Origin: Trichaptum fuscoviolaceum
Lineage: Eukaryota; Basidiomycota; Agaricomycetes; Hymenochaetales; Trichaptaceae
DNA length: 64,000 nucleotides
Assembly: GCA_910574455.1 (NCBI GenBank)
Contig: CAJSYZ010000002.1
Coordinates: forward strand, 4,799,671 to 4,863,670
Direction: 5' to 3'
Below, in pieces: positions 57,724-64,000 of this stretch. The position numbers and the translations under genes are program-made. The notes beneath the pieces were generated by a model. It saw nothing but the letters and a program-made list of their open reading frames with translations, was not told the DNA's origin and did no database searches. The stretch's first letter is position 1, and the number at the start of each line of letters is the position of its first letter.

Positions 57724-60700
57724 CTATCCTAATAGATCAGCATGACCTGACGCCGAAAGCGCGAGCTTGGAGGAGAAAACATTAGTATTAATCCATATCG
57801 GAGACGGAAAATCCGTCTACTTACAACGAACTCGTCGTCGAGATATTTTGATACCGAGATTTGGTCGCCGAGGCCTTTCCGTCTGCGAGTCTTGAGAACA
57901 AGGTCACGCGCGAGAGCCTGACCGGAAGCGGGCTCAAGAGGACGAAGTTTTATGCTCGTGTCCGTCGGGTCGCCTAAATGTAACGTTATTAACACAAACT
58001 GTCAACGATTGACATATGTCCAGTACACATACCGGGAACAATTGACCAATGGTCGAAGACCTGCAGACAGAAGGCTTGACCTTGGGTGGCAGTCCGTAAG
58101 TCCGTCTCAAACCCATTCGCATCAATGACCGGAATCAATGCCTTCACGGTGTACAATGGTGAACCATCTTTTGGCAAGTCTTTCGTGACGTGCCCGCGGC
58201 GACGCCCTAGCACAGTATAAACGGTCGCTACACAATCTGCAGGAGTTTGAACCTCGACATAATAAACTGGCTCCATCAAGCGCGGAGTTGCCTGAAGTGT
58301 ATTGCAATCAGTTTTGAAAGCGACATTAATAGATGCAAAAAAACTCGCCATTAGGAATGACGAATAGCATACACGCCGTGCGGTAGGTACAATCTGACCT
58401 CCGCCCCTAAATATTGGCTCCTGGGCCAAACTTGCGTCTAAAATCCTAAATTTGACACCTCGCATAGCTGATTGACAATCGTAAGATGACGGATGGCAAA
58501 ATAGTCTGCCCAAACTTACGTTCATCACATAGAGGCCCCTCACGTGCTCCCCATTGGAAGCCTTGCTTGATATGCTCTTTCACTGTCCCAAGCAATTTTT
58601 TGTCGATCTATAGTAGAGTAAGTGTGAACGCCGAGCAAATACCACTGGCAGAACAGACCTGAGATGGTAACGTGTCATCCAACAAAATGTTTGGCCCGTT
58701 TTCGTCCGGTCCGAACGCCCATATTGACCTTGACGCAAGAAGATCCCACTGGTATTTCTCCTGGAAAAAGGTGCCTCGTTCTTTCGGAGTCATACGAATT
58801 GTCACTCTTCCTGTCTCAATATCTTCGGCAATACCCCTCTCTAAAGGCTCAGCGATCATTGTGATCTTGTTCCTATTATAGTCAAGTAATTAGCAATTCA
58901 ATGAAAGAGAAGATACACAAAGGCCTACTTTTTGTTTGGGGTGTCTGCGTAACATTTCAAGGCACTTGTCTCCAAAACAGTTTCACAAAACCTCGTTACA
59001 GGATCGGAGACCTTGATCTCGATCTCCGAGAACAATCTCCGTAAATCGTGCATTACGCAGTCAAGATATAATTCGCCAGTACCGATAATAACATGTTCTC
59101 CACTCTCCTCGACTTTTGTTGCGACGAGTGGATAGCTTTTATTGACACTCCGCAATCCTGATAGCATTTTTGGCAGTTCGGAGGGTTGAATGGGCTCAAC
59201 AGCAATTTTGAGTACTGATTGTGTCATGTGTTTTATAGGTCTGAAGATATGCAAGTCTTCGTCAATATTGAGTGCGGCAATTGTCGCCGACTTTGTGATT
59301 GACGCGTCCACACCGCCAAGGAGCACAAGGTTACCTGCAGGAACTTCCTCGGCGGGAATGAAGTACCTAAGATCAACCGGGTCAGTTTTAGAAGAAAATA
59401 TACGAATAAAACGGTGCTTACCGTGCCTCGGAAATCCAGATGTCATCAACAACAGCTTTCAACATATCTTCTTCGTCCTCGGGCGAGTATCCCTCACCGA
59501 GAACCTTCACTTCCATCCCCTTCTTCACTACTCCACTCATTACCCGACCAAATGCCCTGAAGCTCTGTGCATCGGTAGTATGGTAGAGCTTTGTGATATG
59601 GATCATCGTTGGTGCCGATGAATCACACCTTGACATAGCTTGAGCAATTTCGGAAGTCTGAGGACCACTGTACGTGCTTTCAACCTTTATCTTGGCAGCT
59701 TCCACTGGGTTTGGGATGTTTTCGACAATCATGTCGACCAAACCAGTTGAGGGACCAAAAAACTGATCCAAAACTGCCTTTAACAGCGGTCGTACATCCA
59801 TCTTAAACATAATGGGCTTGAGTTTGATACCGAGCATGTCGAGCGTCTCCCGAAGTTGATCGGTCTCTTCGCTGAGAACTTGGCTGTACAATTTGTATAG
59901 CGGCTCTAGAATAAAATGAACAAATGTACGGTTCTGCTCCGGGTCAGCCTGTTTTCGTGTGAACTTGCGATTCTCGGAATCGAAGTAGATGTTGCCCCAC
60001 AAACGATCGGCGAACCCAGTCACATCAAACGACCCTGGAAACAAGTGAATTTCGCGTCTAGTTTGTTTATTTCCTGCAGCTTACCATAAGTGTCTGCATA
60101 CATTTGTGCAAACGAACGCAAAGTAAAGCACCAGCCCATGTCGGAACTTGCAAATGCAACATTACCCTTTTCCGGGCTGACACGCAATTCGGGGTCGGGG
60201 TTTATAGCACTAGAGGTTTCCTGAAGTTAACAAGGGGTAGACTAGGCAGGAGAGTGGCATGTACCTAATAGCGTTATTAACCTCCTCGATCGTAGTCTTT
60301 ATTTTATAGAAGGCATCCGCAGGTTTTAGCCTTAGTTCGAGTGTAAGTCTATCAATCTTGTTCACGACGAGAGTTATCTTAATGTTCTCCTGGATCGCAT
60401 GCTTGATGATAGCTTCAGTATTACACATAACCTGCAAATTCATCAGCAGATATTTTTCATATTTCGTGAGGTAGCTTACGCCTTCGACTACATCCACAAC
60501 CAGCACAATTCCGTCAACGAGCCTGATAGCAGAAGCAATCTCGTCGACAAAGTTCACGTGTCCTGGAGTATCAATGAAGTGGACTAGATGCGACTTTCCA
60601 CCAGTTGAGCGAAGAACAAGTGACATAGGAGAAGACTTGATGGATATTTCCCGTTCTCGCGAGAGAGAATGTGTGTCAGTGTAGCGGGTCTGAGATGTAA

Positions 60701-61380
60701 TTCAGTAGGGGGTTGGCAGCTTCGGATACGATTGCACTAACGGGTGTATCTGCATCCCAAACTAGCTTGTGTGTTTCAAAGACAAGCATATCCATAAGGG
60801 CAGTTTTTCCGTGGTGTAAATGTCCCACCACTGCAACATTCCGGATCATTTCAGGAAAAGACATCATATTTAATAGAAAGCTTCAATGACATGAATTAGT
60901 TGCAGACCCCACATGTCAAGTACGAGCTCACCCCTTGTCAAATCTTGTCTCTGGCATATCCTTTTCCTCTATCACCCATCTCCGCACTTTCACAGGAGCA
61001 ATAATTGGTTCTGTTAACGGCTGTGCGTCCTCCTCTTGGACTAGAGTCTCGACATCCTCCCCGTATACATCTTGCGCAGATGGATAGTATTGCTTGTCCT
61101 CGTGCAAAATGACAGCATTATGTACAGGCTCTGTGTAAGAGACGCGTTAGACTTGAAAGGAGGACAACTACAATGACTTACCATCTATTTCCATTAAAGC
61201 CATACTGTCTGCGCCTGAGGGTTGCTCGTCTTCGTCAAATCCTTCCAGCGGCGCATGCGACTGTTGGCGCTCCTGTTGAGGGGGAGCAAAAGCATTTTGC
61301 TGTACTTCATCTTCATCATCCGAGTCAAGGTCTGCTCCAATATAATTTCCGAACTCATCGTAGTCCTCGAGAGAAGCCAT
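57724..61380 (-). CDS. snu114: Snu114/EFTUD2, U5 snRNP GTPase
   Basis: A multi-exon gene of about 980 residues, from the ATG at 61380 to the TAG at 57724. It resembles elongation factor 2 with an acidic N-terminal extension (Asp-Leu-Asp-Ser-Asp-Asp-Glu-Asp-Glu). GTPase motifs: Gly-His-Leu-His-His-Gly-Lys-Thr (the Snu114 form of the P-loop), Asp-Thr-Pro-Gly-His, and Val-Asn-Lys-Ile-Asp-Arg. Later blocks include [27 protein letters not shown], and Phe-Asp-His-Trp-Ser-Ile-Val-Pro-Gly. Snu114 drives spliceosome activation together with Brr2 and Prp8. I place the C-terminus across a final intron so that Asp-Asp-Glu-Phe-Val joins Leu-Ala-Leu-Ser-Ala-Ser-Gly-His. The short end differs from the animal form but keeps the family length. 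Confidence 0.94.
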
Positions 61381-61688
61381 TATGCAGGGAAGTAAACCTG
61401 AAGGAGCAGCAATAAAGAGGTTGAGGAGTCTAGCAGTGATATAATTTGTTTACTTCGGGATACCTTCAAGAAGATACCAGAAGGCGAGCGCTGTGCTATG
61501 CAGATCTACTCTGCTGAACTGCTGACTATGGAGAGCGCAATGAACCGTGGTCCATGACGGAGACGCGAAATTTCGTGTTTGCATACCCCGCTCGGGTCAA
61601 ACAACGCGTAGTAACTCCTTGAGTTTCCTTTTCCGTGTCCATAGATCTACACAACATAGAATCATCCTACTACAGCTATAATCTACAG
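61381..61688. other. Intergenic region between divergent snu114 and pfd1
   Basis: A shared promoter of 308 bp for the leftward snu114 and the rightward pfd1. No TATA box or other gene was seen. Confidence 0.6.
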
Positions 61689-62264
61689 ATGGCTACGCTT
61701 TCCGACGACACATTACGGAGGGTAATGAGGTCTTTGTTTCATATGCAAGTCGAACTAACGGGAATCTACTTGTGTAGATCTTGGTGCAGATACAACAGAC
61801 TGCCGTCGAGTCGCAACGAGCGCTATCGGTTACGAAACAGACAGCAGCCGCGAAGGAGAGAGAACGGAGGATCTTGCAGCTCACGATCGATGAACTAAAC
61901 GGAATGGATAAGGATGTCAATTTGTACAAGGGCGTTGGAAAGATGTGAGCTGATCTTCAAACCATGTAGCTGATGTTCTGATTTATTATAGGTTCCTGCT
62001 AACACCTCGTCCCGCCATGGAGAAGGAGCTGAAGAAACAAGAGAAGGATCTCTCAGATGATATCACCAACTTGAATAAGAAGGTCTGCCTAACTATCCAT
62101 GTAGCACCTGTTGTTCGTTCTGACCCACGCTTCAGGCAAAATATCTTGAAAAGCAGTTCTTGGAGGCGCAAGCCAGGTTACGCGACATTGTATGTTGTTC
62201 TCCTATTATTATGAGCAAGGCTAATGGCAAAATTATGTAGTTTCAGAATGCGCCTCAGAGCTGA
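61689..62264 (+). CDS. pfd1: Prefoldin subunit 1
   Basis: Five exons (61689-61721, 61778-61944, 61992-62082, 62136-62189, 62241-62264) join in phase to 122 residues. Two long coiled-coil helices flank a short beta hairpin: the first helix carries Ile-Gln-Gln-Thr-Ala-Val-Glu-Ser-Gln-Arg, the hairpin region Tyr-Lys-Gly-Val-Gly-Lys-Met-Phe, and the second helix Leu-Lys-Lys-Gln-Glu-Lys-Asp-Leu. This matches the beta-type prefoldin subunit 1, one of six subunits that pass nascent actin and tubulin to the CCT chaperonin. The gene is head to head with snu114. Confidence 0.93.
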
Positions 62265-62608
62265 GTCCTACGGGAGTCAACTAAACATAATCTGTATTAT
62301 TAGGATTCATTGAAATCAACGTTCAACTGTAGCAATATGCATATGATCTTCTTTCGTTATCATGCTTTCGCATACCGACCATTTTAATAGGAAAAACGCG
62401 GTAGAAGAGATTACTTACTTGCTTTCTGCGGCTTGGCATACCACAAGATGGAAAGTGATGTTCATACTTGTATGATTCATAGCACTCAGGCTGTAAATCC
62501 GTCTATATTGGTATGGTGTAGATTAGCCGAGTGCCCACGCGAGTGAGCTTTTTGTCACAGTTGTTCGTGTTCTTCCTGCACCTGCACCTCAATATCCATA
62601 TCAGCAAG
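62265..62608. other. Intergenic region between pfd1 and the EF-hand gene
   Basis: It holds the pfd1 3' end and the promoter of the following rightward gene. AT-rich; no gene or clear TATA box at the expected distance. Confidence 0.55.
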
Positions 62609-63960
62609 ATGTTGAGCAGGACACTTGCACTTTTGCAGCTTCTCTTCTCTACAAGTCTTGTCCTTGCTCATGGCGACCACCATGAAGAACACGGCAGCGC
62701 GAGTTGGCAATACGCGCAGAGACACGTACGCGGACAGCATACAGTACTTGAATTATTGATCACTAACTCTACGAGTAGATGGCCACTGAACACCACATGT
62801 AGGCTTGATACTTCTCATAGTAATCTTCATGGAAAGCACTTAATGCTACCTCTGGGCTAGTGACTCTTTCGACCCGAAGAGCTTCTTCCTCATACACGAC
62901 CTGAACAGGTAACACCCTTCTTTAACATCCACGAACTGGAGCTCACTGCTTGCTACGTATCTCAGCGATGGAGTTCTAGACAAGGAAGAAATCCAAGCTG
63001 TTTATGGTGTTCACCACCCTTACTCGCAAAAACAGTCCCCCGATGAGAAAGCACACCAGGAAAAGGCGGATCATATTGTCAATGTTGTACTCAATATCAT
63101 GGATAAGAATAAGGATGGGAAAATCACTCTGGAAGAATTCGAGGCATCTGGAATCAGTGCTCTTCCAAGCTTTGAAGGTCTAGGTGCTGAAGGACACCAC
63201 TACGATGTAGAAAGCGGTGAGTAATACATGCATCATTCTATTATGTGGAAACTGATGGTTCGCGCAGAGTTCTTCCTCCATCACGAGGGTTTGTTATGCA
63301 GTCTCATACAAACGCCTGCCAGAAGCTAACTGTACTAATAGAGCAATTCCACTCGACTCCGGAGACACAAACTGATGAATCATACGTGCATCCAGAGGAT
63401 ATCGAGCACTTTGCGCAGCACGAGGACATCGAACGTCAAGAGGTCGTTAAGGAGGCCAAGTTTCAAGGCATCTCTGTGGAAGAAGCTTTGGCAGAGCATG
63501 AACGAGCAGAACAGCTAGCAGCAGAGCAGGAACGCCAGGAGCACCAGGAGCCGGTGGCCGGAGAGCCAGTCGCCGAATTCGAACCCCCACCGCACCCCCA
63601 TGACGACCAACAAAGTCAAGAACCGGAGCGGGTCTCTACTCCACCGAAGATCCAGCGTCAGCCGCCACCTGAAGAAATCGATCCTGCGGTCAGGTACCAG
63701 AACGCGCGTCAGGATGGTGAACGATACGGAGAGTGGGGTTCAGGTGCAGGCGGGTACAAAGTCCCCAAGACCCCCAGTGAACGCATGAGGTTTGTACAAA
63801 ATCCCATCATTCTTTCCCAGCTCTTTTCTAACTGATAAATTTCAACAGGAAGAACGTGCCATACAAAGTGAGTTTCTGGCCTCTGTCTGGATTCAAGTTT
63901 ACTTACACCGCTACCCTGTACATGTAGTATAAATTCCGTCGCAACTGGGGTGATTTCTGA
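62609..63960 (+). CDS. EF-hand protein, Ssp120/nucleobindin-like
   Basis: A multi-exon gene of about 330 residues, from the ATG at 62609 to the TGA at 63958-63960. A signal peptide (Leu-Ala-Leu-Leu-Gln-Leu-Leu-Phe-Ser-Thr-Ser-Leu-Val-Leu-Ala) is followed by His-rich and then EF-hand parts: loop 1 is Asp-Leu-Asn-Ser-Asp-Gly-Val-Leu-Asp-Lys-Glu-Glu and loop 2 is Asp-Lys-Asn-Lys-Asp-Gly-Lys-Ile-Thr-Leu-Glu-Glu. Both keep the Ca2+ ligands. A Glu/Gln/His-rich helix and a Pro-rich stretch follow. The end is Arg-Arg-Asn-Trp-Gly-Asp-Phe. Layout and signal peptide match yeast Ssp120 and animal nucleobindins. Ssp120 works with the Emp46/Emp47 cargo receptors in ER-Golgi transport. The gene ends just inside the window. 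Confidence 0.85.
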
Positions 63961-64000
63961 AGTATAGTTACGCTCTTGTTTTCCTTAGCTTTGTCTTCGG

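Overview
The window is nuclear DNA of a filamentous basidiomycete, most likely an Agaricomycete. Nearly every gene is cut by short introns of about 45-80 nt with GT..AG ends and CTRAC-like branch points. Genes lie close together on both strands. Several families point to mushroom-forming fungi: a DUF6593-type protein, an aldos-2-ulose dehydratase relative, a fungal GT17 glycosyltransferase and a freestanding DUF2156 protein. I see no CRISPR array, insertion sequence, tRNA or rRNA gene, or recognisable transposon. All names rest on reading motifs by eye and on memory of the families; no database search was run.

Layout from left to right: 1-920 3' part of a GT17 glycosyltransferase (+); 1060-1641 GFA/CENP-V zinc protein (-); 1827-2717 mitochondrial ribosomal protein uL10m (-); 2915-9785 DOP1/Dopey trafficking protein (-); 10034-10438 small membrane protein (+); 10618-11850 Mid2-like single-pass membrane protein (-); 12918-14438 GH5 exo-1,3-beta-glucanase (+); 15350-17152 enolase (+); 17658-18413 unknown (+); 19037-19348 NOP10 (-); 19722-20752 DUF2156 aminoacyl-transferase-like protein (-); 21188-23675 CorA magnesium transporter (-); 24290-26999 GH47 alpha-mannosidase (-); 27673-29105 xanthine-dioxygenase-like 2-oxoglutarate enzyme (+); 30530-34204 1183-residue disordered protein (+); 35006-36429 CRAL-TRIO/Sec14 protein (+); 37129-41437 BCAS3-like protein (+); 41748-43051 TDA3-like FAD oxidoreductase (+); 43673-44469 DUF6593 protein (+); 44850-47235 ALG9 mannosyltransferase (+); 47318-49558 unknown 746-residue protein (-); 50241-51242 Rac1 GTPase (-); 52583-55195 aldos-2-ulose-dehydratase-like protein (+); 55446-57431 calnexin (-); 57724-61380 Snu114/EFTUD2 (-); 61689-62264 prefoldin subunit 1 (+); 62609-63960 Ssp120/nucleobindin-like EF-hand protein (+).

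Most of this is ordinary housekeeping: glycolysis, ribosome, snoRNP and spliceosome assembly, protein folding. A loose theme is the secretory pathway. ALG9 builds the lipid-linked N-glycan, calnexin folds the glycoprotein, GH47 trims it, GT17 may modify it further, and the Ssp120-like protein and DOP1 act in ER-Golgi-endosome traffic. The genes are scattered and on both strands, so this is not a regulated cluster.

The items most worth a second look are: the freestanding DUF2156 gene (candidate tRNA-dependent lipid aminoacylation); the aldos-2-ulose-dehydratase relative that lacks the histidines expected in its cupin region; a tandem UPRE-like element in the calnexin promoter; a GC-AG intron in ALG9; a Rac1 tail ending in Cys-Ile-Ile-Ala; and unexplained exon-like pieces at 18510-19018 and 51917-52490.
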